From contig NZ_QMFB01000012.1 of NCBI RefSeq assembly GCF_003285015.1, positions 124,001-188,000 on the forward strand: a DNA stretch of 64,000 nucleotides, read 5' to 3'. Within the stretch, counting starts at the first letter, position 1, and each line of letters opens with the position of its first letter. Under the pieces are notes generated by a model. It was not told the DNA's origin. It saw only the letters and a program-made list of their open reading frames with translations, and did not search any database. Below, piece by piece: positions 32,938-41,930 of this stretch. The position numbers and the translations under genes are program-made. Origin of the DNA: Paenibacillus contaminans. GTDB taxonomy: Bacteria; Bacillota; Bacilli; Paenibacillales; NBRC-103111.

Positions 32938-33840
32938 ATGCAGGTCAATTCATCATGGCGCAAAAGGCGATCCCGCCTGTCGATCGAGACGCAGCAGGCG
33001 ATCTCGGGGTATCTTTTTCTCATCCCCTGGCTGATCGGCCTCGGGCTTTTCGTGTTGTTCCCGCTCGGCTTTTCTCTCTATATGAGCTTTCAGAAGGTTC
33101 GATTTACCGGCGACGGCATGAAGTTCGAATTCAAGGGATGGGAAAATTATTCCTATGCGTTCCTCTCCGACAACACGTTTATCACCGCGCTTGCCGGCAT
33201 AGTAAAAAACACGCTGCTGGTCATTCCGATTATCGTCCTGTTTTCGCTGTTCGTGGCCATTCTGCTGAACATGAAATTCCGGGGGAGGCTTGCTTTCCGC
33301 GCCGTCTTCTTCCTTCCGGTCATATTCAGCACCGGCCAGGTGCTGTCGGAAATTTTCAACCAGAAGGCGGGCAGCCTCGACATGCTGAACAAATACGACA
33401 TTGCAGGCTTCGTATCAGCGAACGTGCCGACGTTTTGGGCCGATCCGATATTGACCGTGCTTAATCTGTTCGTCGTCATTTTGTGGTATTCCGGGGTGCA
33501 AATTCTGCTTTATTTGGCAGGGCTGCAGACGATCGGCACGAGCGTATACGAAGCTTCGCTGATCGACGGGGCGACGCCTTGGGAAATGTTCTGGAAAATT
33601 ACGCTGCCCGCCCTGACGCCGTTCATTCTGCTCAACGTCGTCTACACGATCGTAGACATGTTTACGGTGCCGCTGCTCAACCCGGTGCTGAACATGATCG
33701 TGACGAACATGTCGGTGCCCACGCTGGGGTACGGCTATGCCAGCGCGCAGGGCTGGATTTACTTCTCCATCGTATTCCTGCTGCTGCTGCTCGTGCTCGG
33801 AGCGTCCCGCAAATTCGTTCATTACTCGGGAGAAAGGTAG
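32938..33840 (+). CDS. Sugar ABC transporter permease 2A (MalF-like)
   Basis: A 300-residue CUT1 permease. Helix 1 is QQAISGYLFLIPWLIGLGLFVLFPLGFSLYMSF, and the EAA loop is VYEASLIDGATPWEMFWKITLPALTPF (about 201-227). The frame is open from 32752, but GGAGGG just before ATG 32938 fixes the start, 1 bp after the DUF5696 stop. It is distinct in sequence from permease 1A, so it is a second transporter rather than a recent duplicate. Confidence 0.92.
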   Translation: MQVNSSWRKRRSRLSIETQQAISGYLFLIPWLIGLGLFVLFPLGFSLYMSFQKVRFTGDGMKFEFKGWENYSYAFLSDNTFITALAGIVKNTLLVIPIIVLFSLFVAILLNMKFRGRLAFRAVFFLPVIFSTGQVLSEIFNQKAGSLDMLNKYDIAGFVSANVPTFWADPILTVLNLFVVILWYSGVQILLYLAGLQTIGTSVYEASLIDGATPWEMFWKITLPALTPFILLNVVYTIVDMFTVPLLNPVLNMIVTNMSVPTLGYGYASAQGWIYFSIVFLLLLLVLGASRKFVHYSGER

Positions 33841-33849
33841 GAATATGCC

Positions 33850-34773
33850 ATGGTAGGAAGAACCTTACTCGATCGTGTGCGCTTGATGCTGTTCGGTGAC
33901 CGGGAACGCAAAGGGATGATTGCGCTGCTGATCTTGTATCTCGTCCTGGCGGATATCGCGTTCATGTATTTGACGCCGTTCCTGTACATGCTTTCGACGA
34001 TGTTCAAGACGACGGCGGACTTGCTCGACCCGACGGTCAAATGGATTCCTTCCGCGTTCCAGTCGGATAACCTGAAGCTGGCCTGGCAGGGGCTCAGGTT
34101 CCCGGAGGCGCTCCAGAACAGCCTCATTATAGCCGGATTGTCGGCTGTCGGGCAGGTCGTCTTCTGCTCCATAGCCGGCTACGCATTCGCGAGGCTGAAA
34201 TTTCCCGGCAAAAACATCCTGTTCGCGCTGCTCGTCTTCAGCTTCCTCATCCCGCCGCAGACGCTCATCATTCCGCTGTACGTGCTGTTCAAAAACTTGG
34301 GACTGCTCGGTACGCATTGGGGCGTCATTTTGCCGGCGATGCTCGGCCATGGGATCAGAGGTGCGCTGTTCGTCATTATTTTCAGGCAGTTTTTCATGAC
34401 GCTGCCCAGAGAGCTGGAGGATGCCGCTCTGATCGACGGGGCCGGTCCCTTCCGCGTTTATTGGCGCGTCATGATTCCGCTCGCGAAGCCGGCAATCCTG
34501 GTCGTCTTCCTGTTCTCCTTCGTCTGGCACTGGAACGAAACGTTCGTGACCGGCATGATGCTGGGCGGCAAAGATTTGCCTCTCTCGCTCAGCTTGTTCA
34601 ATTTGAACAAGGTGTTGTCCGGGCTGTATCCCGATGCGGAGGCCGGCTTCGACTTGAACGAAACGATCCGGATGGCTGCCAGCTTCCTCATTATCATGCC
34701 GCCGCTGCTTGTCTACATGCTCGCGCAGCGCTGGTTCGTCGAAGGCGTGGAGCGGACGGGGCTCGTCGAGTAA
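33850..34773 (+). CDS. Sugar ABC transporter permease 2B (MalG-like)
   Basis: A 307-residue permease with six membrane helices. The loop RELEDAALIDGAGPFRVYWRVMIPLAKPAILVVF (about 179-212) contacts the ATPase. Helix 3 shows the IAGYAFARLKFPGKNILF signature. It lies 9 bp after permease 2A. Pair 2 may serve the lipoprotein at 18466 while pair 1 serves the large binding protein, or the reverse; gene order favours the first because the large protein overlaps pair 1. Confidence 0.92.
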   Translation: MVGRTLLDRVRLMLFGDRERKGMIALLILYLVLADIAFMYLTPFLYMLSTMFKTTADLLDPTVKWIPSAFQSDNLKLAWQGLRFPEALQNSLIIAGLSAVGQVVFCSIAGYAFARLKFPGKNILFALLVFSFLIPPQTLIIPLYVLFKNLGLLGTHWGVILPAMLGHGIRGALFVIIFRQFFMTLPRELEDAALIDGAGPFRVYWRVMIPLAKPAILVVFLFSFVWHWNETFVTGMMLGGKDLPLSLSLFNLNKVLSGLYPDAEAGFDLNETIRMAASFLIIMPPLLVYMLAQRWFVEGVERTGLVE

Positions 34774-34801
34774 CAACGATAACGAAAGGTGAGATAACTC
34801 C

Positions 34802-35812
34802 ATGAACGAAACGAAGCGCAAGGTGCGGTTTGCCGTCGTCGGCTGCGGCGGCATCGCACAAAGCCATTTTATCGGAATTGAACGGGCGCCGGAGGCGGAG
34901 CTCGTTGCGGTATGCGATATGAACGTAAGACGGGCTGAGGAATTCGGGGCCTCGTACGGAGTAACCGCATACTCGGATTACCGGCAGCTGCTGGCCGACC
35001 CGACGATTGACGTCGTCTGCCTGTGTACGCCGAGCGGACTGCACGCGGAGCAGACGATTCAAGCCGCAGAGGCCGGCAAGCATATCGTCTGCGAAAAGCC
35101 GATGGCGATTACGCTGCCCGATGCCGACCGCATGGTGGAGGCTTGCGATACGATGGGCGTCAAGCTTGCGACGATTTTCCCCCGCCGCATGTCGCCGGCG
35201 TCGCAGTTCGTCAAGAAGCTGCTGGACGATGGACGGCTCGGCAAGCTGAGTTTATGCTCCGGCTACGTCAAGTTTTACCGCGACCAGGCTTACTATGACA
35301 GCGCCGGCTGGCGCGGAACGTGGGCGATGGACGGCGGCGGTGCGATGATGAACCAAGGCATTCACACGGTCGACCTGCTGCAGTGGCTGGCCGGTCCGGT
35401 TGCCGCCTTGACCGGCTACGCGCGCAACGTGCTTCGGGATATCGAGGTCGAGGATACGGCGGTCGTCTCGCTGCAATATAAGAGCGGCGCTCTCGGCTCC
35501 ATTGAAGCGACGACAACGGCGTATAAACAGGACGAGCACCGGATCCTGCTCCATGGCGAGAAGGGCACGATCGAACTGACAAGCGACCGCATTACCGCCA
35601 TGGAGCTGATCGGAGAATCGATCGAAATCCCGACCTTCCCGGCGTTCGACGTCATTCCGGACGGGCATGCGGCTCAAATTCGCGACATGGCGCTCGCGGT
35701 TTTGGAGGATCGCAGCCCTGTCGTCACCGGGGAAGACGGCAAGCATTCGCTGGAAATCATTTTGGGCACCTACGAATCCCAGCGAAGCTTCCGGGAAATC
35801 CGGTTTCTTTGA
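34802..35812 (+). CDS. Gfo/Idh/MocA family oxidoreductase 2
   Basis: A 336-residue NAD(P)-dependent sugar dehydrogenase. The Rossmann motif is AVVGCGGIAQSHF (about 11-23), and the cofactor lysine lies in IVCEKPMAI (about 95-103). The catalytic histidine segment is MMNQGIHTVDLLQWL (about 182-196). It is the last gene of the transport operon, 28 bp after permease 2B. It is related only distantly to the enzyme at 17043, so the pathway probably needs two successive redox steps, such as oxidation and reduction for epimerisation. AAAGGTGAG precedes ATG 34802. Confidence 0.9.
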   Translation: MNETKRKVRFAVVGCGGIAQSHFIGIERAPEAELVAVCDMNVRRAEEFGASYGVTAYSDYRQLLADPTIDVVCLCTPSGLHAEQTIQAAEAGKHIVCEKPMAITLPDADRMVEACDTMGVKLATIFPRRMSPASQFVKKLLDDGRLGKLSLCSGYVKFYRDQAYYDSAGWRGTWAMDGGGAMMNQGIHTVDLLQWLAGPVAALTGYARNVLRDIEVEDTAVVSLQYKSGALGSIEATTTAYKQDEHRILLHGEKGTIELTSDRITAMELIGESIEIPTFPAFDVIPDGHAAQIRDMALAVLEDRSPVVTGEDGKHSLEIILGTYESQRSFREIRFL

Positions 35813-35877
35813 AGCCGAACGACAGCCTTTGTATGGTCTACAGTGGGTTTTCTTCTATTACTACGTAAATAGCAATC

Positions 35878-35910
35878 GGGGACTCCGGATTTTCCGGGGT
35901 CCCCTCTTCG
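35878..35910 (+). terminator. Terminator ending the 21-kb carbohydrate locus
   Basis: GGGGACTCCGG pairs with CCGGGGTCCCC (11 bp, one wobble) around ATTTT, with a short T-rich tail. Confidence 0.8.
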
Positions 35911-35935
35911 TTAAGGCCGTTGTGCGGCGTCTTCC

Positions 35936-36433
35936 TTATATCAGTCCCTCTTTAATTTGTTCCATATGTCTTTGTTCATGTAAATACAGCGATCTAACCC
36001 ATTCCAGCAATAACATCTCTTTAAAGACCGGATGTGTAAAATGTCTTCTGCTCAGCAAGGACGGGTCTTCTACTGTATCTAATAGTTCAAGCAGCCTCTC
36101 TCGCGATTGGTTGAGCTTTTCAATGATTTCTTCGGCACGCCAAATTTCGTCCGTCGGTCTGGCAATGTCGGGGGCCTCCCATTTATTACTCCGATCAAGC
36201 AGGAACTCTAACGGTTTATGTTCTACAGTTGAATCTTCATTGCTCTTTAATCCTTTTCTTATCGCTATAACATATAATTCCTCTGTTTTACTCAAGTGCT
36301 GGCACACCTGGCCGATACTCCAGCTGCCGGGGTCCTTCCGTTTGTTCAACTGCTCTTCGCTCAGATCTTTAATCATTTCCAGCAAATCGTCTCTCGTTTC
36401 TTTCAGGTTTTGCTTGATTTCTTGAAGTTCCAT
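35936..36433 (-). CDS. DinB/YfiT-family metal-binding protein
   Basis: A 165-residue four-helix-bundle protein of the DinB_2 type. The metal-binding histidine triad is His46 (VCQHLSKTEE), His152 and His156 (LYLHEQRHMEQI). Members act as small thiol-dependent transferases or stress proteins; no substrate is evident. It is monocistronic and convergent with the carbohydrate operon. The upstream 36434-36634 stretch holds nothing recognisable. Confidence 0.85.
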   Translation of the reverse strand: MELQEIKQNLKETRDDLLEMIKDLSEEQLNKRKDPGSWSIGQVCQHLSKTEELYVIAIRKGLKSNEDSTVEHKPLEFLLDRSNKWEAPDIARPTDEIWRAEEIIEKLNQSRERLLELLDTVEDPSLLSRRHFTHPVFKEMLLLEWVRSLYLHEQRHMEQIKEGLI

Positions 36434-36634
36434 GGAAACGTCCCTCCCTTATTCCACATCTTACCACACCATTGTAAAAAGTATGGTCTTCCAGGAAATA
36501 AAATACTCCACATTTGGCTTGTGGCCTTGGAAGGGTATGGTTTACATTGAGGGTGGCGGTCCATCTCGATCGTACAGCGCCTGCCTCTATATCTCGCGTT
36601 AGCCGAACAGCCGATTTAGATTCCGCCCCCGCCT

Positions 36635-37783
36635 TTATATATAACTTCGCGTATCATTATTTTTGCTGAATTTATAAATCGTTATTAAGGATAGCGTAAT
36701 GGCAAAAGCGACAAGGATCAGCAGGTTAACATATACGACCCCTAAGGAATTCCCCTCCTGCAGCTTGCCGAATGAGTCGAGCACCCAGTATTGGGGAAGG
36801 AAATAGGCGATTTTCTGCATCATTGCCGGCATAATCTCGATTGGAAACATACACCCGGCAAGGAGACAGGTCGGCAGAAACAGTATATTCTGAACCGCGT
36901 TAGCCGCCATCGAGCTTTTGGAGAACGCCATAATCGCCAGAGACAGGCTGATCGCCACGAGAGCGAATAACCCCAAGATCAAAAACATTTTCCAATACGG
37001 TAAACCCGGATCCACACGGAAGATCTCGATCATGACCACTAGCGTTATCGCGATTTGTGCAACCATGACGGCCAGATTGACAAGAATATTGGAAATCACA
37101 TAGGTTCTTGCCTTGACAGGCGAAGTGATGATGCGATGATACGTTCTGTTTTCTCTTTCTTTAATAAGGATCCCTGACAGACTTGCGGCCGCGAACAGCA
37201 TGAGCACGATCAAATACCCCATCGATTGATTCGACTTTCTATAATTGACCGACCGATCCTCTATGGTTTCGGCGGTTACATGGAAACCGGAATTTTGAAA
37301 ATCCGCGTACATGGCCTCAAATGCAGCCCCGTCTCCTCCAGCCATATCGGTAATAGAAGCCATATTGTCGATATATTGATTAAGGCTCGACTTCACATAT
37401 CCGGTAATCTCCGCTCCTTTAATCGACACGATTTGAACCGATTCGGGCGTACCGCTCTTTAAGCTTTGGGCGAAGCCGGCCGGAAAAATAAGCGCTGCAT
37501 CCAAATCGCCCGATACCACCTTGTCCTTTACTTCCGATTCCTTTATCTCGCTAAGCAGCACGGAATCCAACCGTTCGATGAACGCAATCATATCCTGTGT
37601 CATGACCTGCCCGCTATCGTTATTCAAATACCCGATCTTTACTTGCATGTCTCCGGATTGGCCGCGGGTCAGAACGGCAAGGCCAATAGCCAATACGGGT
37701 AAAACAAAATATAGTAACCAATTTTTATAGTTTTTGAAAGTTGATATACCTGTTTTTCGGATCAGCCATATCGTATCCTTCAT
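36635..37783 (-). CDS. ABC-2 type permease, LnrN/YfiN-like
   Basis: A 382-residue exporter permease. It has one N-terminal helix, a large extracytoplasmic domain (about 45-170) and five C-terminal helices starting at SMGYLIVLMLFAAASLSGIL. This is the ABC2_membrane_3 layout. The segment IKERENRTYHRIITSPVKARTY is the usual coupling loop. The stop of the upstream permease gene lies 1 bp away. It forms a heterodimeric export channel with that permease, in the same order as Bacillus subtilis lnrLMN (linearmycin resistance). Confidence 0.85.
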   Translation of the reverse strand: MKDTIWLIRKTGISTFKNYKNWLLYFVLPVLAIGLAVLTRGQSGDMQVKIGYLNNDSGQVMTQDMIAFIERLDSVLLSEIKESEVKDKVVSGDLDAALIFPAGFAQSLKSGTPESVQIVSIKGAEITGYVKSSLNQYIDNMASITDMAGGDGAAFEAMYADFQNSGFHVTAETIEDRSVNYRKSNQSMGYLIVLMLFAAASLSGILIKERENRTYHRIITSPVKARTYVISNILVNLAVMVAQIAITLVVMIEIFRVDPGLPYWKMFLILGLFALVAISLSLAIMAFSKSSMAANAVQNILFLPTCLLAGCMFPIEIMPAMMQKIAYFLPQYWVLDSFGKLQEGNSLGVVYVNLLILVAFAITLSLITIYKFSKNNDTRSYI

Positions 37784-37784
37784 G

Positions 37785-38897
37785 TTACAACCCCTCCCGT
37801 CTGCGCATGATGATCGCCGCCGCGCTTAACAGGAACACGGAAAACCCGAGGTTAAGCAGTATAGCCTTCGCGGCGGCAGACCAGCCGTCCCCATAAATGA
37901 TTTGAAGAATACCCGTATTCGACCACTCAAGCGGTGAAAATTGAGTGATTGTCCTCATCACCCCCGTCATCTCCGCAACCGGAAAGTACGAACCGCCCAC
38001 AAACGCGCCCGCCTGGATCACCATCATGATGACCGAACCTGCGGCTTTTCCCTTTAGGAGATAACTAAAACCAAGTCCAACACTTAAGGCGAATATGATT
38101 TCAGTTATCAACACAAGAAAGACAAGACCCAAATTCTCTCCCCAATACACATTAAACATATATTTGCAGACGAGAACTACGATTACGGTACATATGACGT
38201 TCATCAGCAGGTTTCCCGCGACTTTCCCTGCGAAAATCTCCGCTTTTGAAATAGGTGCCGCAAGCAGCCGGGCGGATGTATTGCGTTTTCGTTCGCTACT
38301 GAACATGTCGGCTGCCGATAGAGCGCTGTACATAATAATCATGGTCACCATCGCTATGGCATAATAGTCCAAAGCGCGCGGTTGTCTAGCCGCATTCAGC
38401 GAAGTTTCCCGCACATAATCCGGACTCCCGTTCCCGGACATCAAAGCTGCTTGATCGCTGTTATCCGCCGCTACCGATGCAAGCTTGTAACGATTTGCGA
38501 AAGCCGTAAGCAACCCTTGGGCAATACCGCTTTCGACCGGACTTGAGCTATTTCCGTAATAGTTCAGTCCTCCATCCGAAATTTCGACATAGCCGACGTA
38601 CCGATTGTTAGCGACTTCCAGCTTACCGTCCGTATTCTCGTTAGCGGGCTCAAGCGTCATGCCGGATTTGCTCGCTTGATCGGCGAAAACGTTCCAGGAT
38701 TTCGTAAGCTCCGATCCCGAGCCGTTTATTTTATATAAAACACGAATGTCTCCGACCGTCACGCTTCCGTTAAAAGCATTCGTAAGCACGGCCCCCAGTA
38801 TAAGGATAATCAGTACCGGCGTCAGGATTAAGAAAACGATCGTCTTGATGTCTCTAACCGCTTTTATTTCCTTGAGTGCAATACGCCATACGTTCAA
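37785..38897 (-). CDS. ABC-2 type permease, LnrM/YfiM-like
   Basis: A 370-residue protein with the same one-plus-five helix topology and extracytoplasmic domain as its neighbour. The coupling loop is DMFSSERKRNTSARLLAAPISKAEIF. The start at 38897 lies 31 bp downstream of the ATPase stop. It is likely the partner permease of an antibiotic or lipid exporter. Confidence 0.85.
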   Translation of the reverse strand: MNVWRIALKEIKAVRDIKTIVFLILTPVLIILILGAVLTNAFNGSVTVGDIRVLYKINGSGSELTKSWNVFADQASKSGMTLEPANENTDGKLEVANNRYVGYVEISDGGLNYYGNSSSPVESGIAQGLLTAFANRYKLASVAADNSDQAALMSGNGSPDYVRETSLNAARQPRALDYYAIAMVTMIIMYSALSAADMFSSERKRNTSARLLAAPISKAEIFAGKVAGNLLMNVICTVIVVLVCKYMFNVYWGENLGLVFLVLITEIIFALSVGLGFSYLLKGKAAGSVIMMVIQAGAFVGGSYFPVAEMTGVMRTITQFSPLEWSNTGILQIIYGDGWSAAAKAILLNLGFSVFLLSAAAIIMRRREGL

Positions 38898-38928
38898 ATT
38901 TCCCGCCTCCTTCTAGCTTCGTTCAGGG

Positions 38929-39864
38929 TCAATCCCGCAAGCTTCTGCCGGTCAACGTAAGGAACACCGTCTCCAGATTGGGCTCCCGCTCCTCCACGGA
39001 ACGAATTTCGATATGATCGGCCATCAACAGCTGGATGATTCGGTTTAAATTATTAACCTCGGCATCGGAACTGAACTTCAAAATCCGATCTTCGATTTCA
39101 ACCTTGTTTACACCGGCTACTTCCTGCAGCTTGCTTATATTCAACTGCTCTGCCGACCGCACTTCGATCCAAATGTTTTTCTGGTTCGTTACGATCGCCT
39201 CGAGCTCTTTCTTCGTTCCTTCCGCAATGATCTTGCCGTGATCGATAATGGCGATTCGTGTACAGATCTCCTCTACCTCCTCCATATAATGGCTGGTGTA
39301 AATGACCGTACAGCCCATCCCGTTCAGCTTCCTCACGGAGTCCAAAATATAGTTTCTCGAATGCGGATCAATCCCTACGGTCGGTTCATCCATAATGAGC
39401 AGCTTAGGCCTGTGAGCGATCGCGCATGCAATGTTCAGCCTTCGCTTCATACCTCCCGAGAAGTTTCGAGGGTAGCCCGAATGTTTATCGCCAAGACCGA
39501 CGAATTCCAGCGCCTCAACCGTTCTTTCTTTTAATTCGGAGCCCCTCAGGCCATACAATCCCGCAAAAAAATGAACATTCTCATATGCCGTCATATCCTC
39601 GTAAATCGCAATTTCCTGGGGGACGATCCCGATGTTCGATCTCGCAAATTTGGCGTTTTGGGATATGCTTTTGCCCAATACTAGAATTTCGCCTTTCGTA
39701 ATGCGGAGCAAGGAGGCGATCATGTTGATCGTCGTGCTTTTGCCGGCTCCGTTCGCTCCCAGAAAGCCGAATATTTCTCCTTCCTTTATGGACATAGATA
39801 TATGATCCACGGCGATGAATTCCCCGAATTTCTTGGTGAGCTGTTTCATTTCGAGCACGTTCAT
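38929..39864 (-). CDS. ABC transporter ATP-binding protein, LnrL/YfiL-like
   Basis: A 311-residue drug-type ATPase. Walker A is GANGAGKST (about 39-47), the signature NFSGGMKRRLNIA and Walker B LLIMDEPTVGIDP. The C-terminal extension (about 215-311) with an LNLNRIIQLLMADHIEIRSVEEREPNLETVFL-like regulatory tail is typical of DrrA/YfiL proteins. ATG 39864 is preferred because GGAG lies 8 bases upstream; an in-frame ATG at 39879 would destroy that site. Confidence 0.87.
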   Translation of the reverse strand: MNVLEMKQLTKKFGEFIAVDHISMSIKEGEIFGFLGANGAGKSTTINMIASLLRITKGEILVLGKSISQNAKFARSNIGIVPQEIAIYEDMTAYENVHFFAGLYGLRGSELKERTVEALEFVGLGDKHSGYPRNFSGGMKRRLNIACAIAHRPKLLIMDEPTVGIDPHSRNYILDSVRKLNGMGCTVIYTSHYMEEVEEICTRIAIIDHGKIIAEGTKKELEAIVTNQKNIWIEVRSAEQLNISKLQEVAGVNKVEIEDRILKFSSDAEVNNLNRIIQLLMADHIEIRSVEEREPNLETVFLTLTGRSLRD

Positions 39865-39899
39865 CTGTTCCACTCCCATCCATTCTTTAAGATGATCTC

Positions 39900-39946
39900 A
39901 GTATAATGAAAAAGGATGTACCTGCGACAGTGCACAAGTTCATCCT
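39900..39946 (-). promoter_or_regulatory. Promoter and response-regulator dyad for the lnrLMN-like operon
   Basis: A TATACT -10 reads on the minus strand at 39905-39900. An imperfect inverted repeat (AGGATGTAC at 39913-39921 and GTTCATCCT at 39938-39946, 8 of 9 bases) is centred near -36. That is a natural site for the cognate NarL-type response regulator to recruit polymerase. The same dyad followed by T5 could alternatively act as a weak terminator after the kinase gene. Confidence 0.45.
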
Positions 39947-39986
39947 ATATCCATGAGAAATTTCATCATTTGGAACGCTCGAATCA

Positions 39987-41120
39987 TTACTTTTCACCAT
40001 AGGGGAGCAAGGTGGTAACCGAAAAGCCGTGCGATCCGTCGACGACAACCTTGCCGTTCACGCTTGCAGCCCTTTCCTCCATCCCGATGATCCCTAAGCC
40101 TTTGATCAGCTTCTGTGTTCCTTTGCCGTTATCGGAAACCTCGAATTTAATCAACGTATTAAGCACCTGAATGCGGATGGAGACGCTAGCAGCACCTGAA
40201 TACTTCAGCATATTGGTTAACGCTTCCCTGCCGTTCTCCATAATAATTTTCCATTGAATCGGTGTGATCGAATCGATGTTTCCTTCATGTGTCAGTATGG
40301 TTTTAACGGCATGCTTGGCGGAAAACTCATCGATGAACAATTTCATGCGGTTGATGCCCAGCTGCTCCGTTGCCGGCTTCATCCTTTTGAGATCGGAACG
40401 AATGCTCTCGATGCCTTCTTTCGATATATGGATGGCGTTATCCAGCAGCGACGCCGATTTGCCGGGATCCGTTCGAATTAATCGCTTTGCCGCCTCCATC
40501 TGGATAAGCGCCCCGGTCATCGCGTGTCCGATGTTATCGTGAATGTTCTGGGATAGCCGGTTCCGCTCCTCCAGCTTATGCGTATATTCCGTTTGCCGCA
40601 GAAACTCGTCATTTTCCCGCAGCCGGGTTTGCAGCCTGTCCAAGTCGTTGCGCATCCGATCCAGACCGGCGCTTTGCTCCCGCAGCTTGCCGCCGAACCT
40701 CTCGAACATTGAAAAATACATAAGCGTCACTAAAGCAATCAGCATGTACAAGGGAAGCAGCTGAGGGGGTACGAAAATCAGAGGAATCAACATAAGGAGG
40801 AATGCCGCTATCCCTTTTTTGCCGGCAAACATAGACGATAACTCGTAGACATGAACCGGAAGCAGAATAAAAAACAGCGGGTAGTCCTGGAGCGCAACGG
40901 AAAATACTATCGCTATGATTAGCGCGGCGGCTGCGGGGCGAACGCTTTCTTTCTTAATGATGTAGAACAGCAAATTCGAACTGAGATATAGCAACAGGTA
41001 AAAAACGACCCAAGGCGTAAGGCTCGAGTCGGACGTCACAAAGGGACGGACAGCAAATAACAGCAAAGCCGCTTTATAACCAATCGACCACAGTTCCTGT
41101 ACTTCGGTGGCATCACGCAT
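39987..41120 (-). CDS. Sensor histidine kinase, NarL/DesK class (LnrJ-like)
   Basis: A 377-residue kinase with four to five N-terminal membrane helices (within 12-137) and a coiled coil (about 145-185). A HisKA_3 dimerisation box has the phospho-acceptor His194 in RLSQNIHDNIGHAM. A C-terminal ATPase has N-box EALTNMLKYSGA and G-box DNGKG. The start overlaps the response-regulator stop by one base (TGATG). Short-loop membrane sensors of this kind detect membrane-active compounds and adjust the neighbouring exporter. Confidence 0.9.
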   Translation of the reverse strand: MRDATEVQELWSIGYKAALLLFAVRPFVTSDSSLTPWVVFYLLLYLSSNLLFYIIKKESVRPAAAALIIAIVFSVALQDYPLFFILLPVHVYELSSMFAGKKGIAAFLLMLIPLIFVPPQLLPLYMLIALVTLMYFSMFERFGGKLREQSAGLDRMRNDLDRLQTRLRENDEFLRQTEYTHKLEERNRLSQNIHDNIGHAMTGALIQMEAAKRLIRTDPGKSASLLDNAIHISKEGIESIRSDLKRMKPATEQLGINRMKLFIDEFSAKHAVKTILTHEGNIDSITPIQWKIIMENGREALTNMLKYSGAASVSIRIQVLNTLIKFEVSDNGKGTQKLIKGLGIIGMEERAASVNGKVVVDGSHGFSVTTLLPYGEK

Positions 41121-41791
41121 CAGGTCAGTTCCCCTGTCAAATAATAGATGGCAATTTGCGTGCGGTGCGTAAGTCCTGTCTTCCCAAGTATGGAGGTAAC
41201 ATGATTGGCGACGGTTCCTTCCGATAGAAAGAGCTGATTGGAAATCTCCTTGTTCGTCCTGCCTTTGGCAATCAGCGCCATAACGTTGAGCTCTCTTTCC
41301 GTGAATAAACTGCGGTCGATTCCGCTCCCCTGGTCGGGCGCAGCCGCATTTTGATTGCTTTCATTTTTTGTACCGGCAACTCCCGATTTCAATTTCTCCA
41401 TTACCGTATCCTGCAGTACGCTATGGCCGTAATATACGGTTCTAATCGCATCGCAAATTCGATCGGGGTCATTATTTTTAAGCAAATACCCTCTTGCTCC
41501 GTTGGCGATCGCATCAACTATGTATTCGTCATCATCGAACGTCGTCAATATTAACGGTCGCGTTGCCGTCCGTTCCGTAATTAGCCGGGTCGCTTCCACA
41601 CCGTTCATCTCCGGCATCCGAACATCGAGCAGCGCAACATCGACCTCATGCTGTTCGCAGTATGCCACTGCCTCCCGGCCGTTCTGAACCGTTGCGACTA
41701 CCTCGAAACCCTCGAACGTGCCTAATATGATTTTCATCCCTTCGCTAATAAAAGAATTGTCGTCGGCAATCAGAACCTTTATGTTTGGCAC
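41120..41791 (-). CDS. Response regulator, NarL/FixJ (LuxR-HTH) class (LnrK-like)
   Basis: A 223-residue regulator. The receiver has acidic pair Asp10/Asp11 and phospho-acceptor Asp56 (VALLDVRMPEMNG). The C-terminal LuxR-type HTH includes FTERELNVMALIAKGRTNKEISNQLFLSEGTVANHV. It is first in the two-component pair, ahead of the kinase. Its predicted target is the lnrLMN-like promoter dyad at 39913-39946. Confidence 0.92.
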   Translation of the reverse strand: MPNIKVLIADDNSFISEGMKIILGTFEGFEVVATVQNGREAVAYCEQHEVDVALLDVRMPEMNGVEATRLITERTATRPLILTTFDDDEYIVDAIANGARGYLLKNNDPDRICDAIRTVYYGHSVLQDTVMEKLKSGVAGTKNESNQNAAAPDQGSGIDRSLFTERELNVMALIAKGRTNKEISNQLFLSEGTVANHVTSILGKTGLTHRTQIAIYYLTGELT

Positions 41792-41930
41792 AAGTCGCCC
41801 CTCCTAGAAAAATCTCCATTCCAACACTATTCCACAAAACCTTCAACATTCCTCGAGATTGCCGAAACTGGTCATTTTGAAAATGAACAGGGCTGTTCCC
41901 GCAGGCACTCTATACCGCACATACCCGGTC

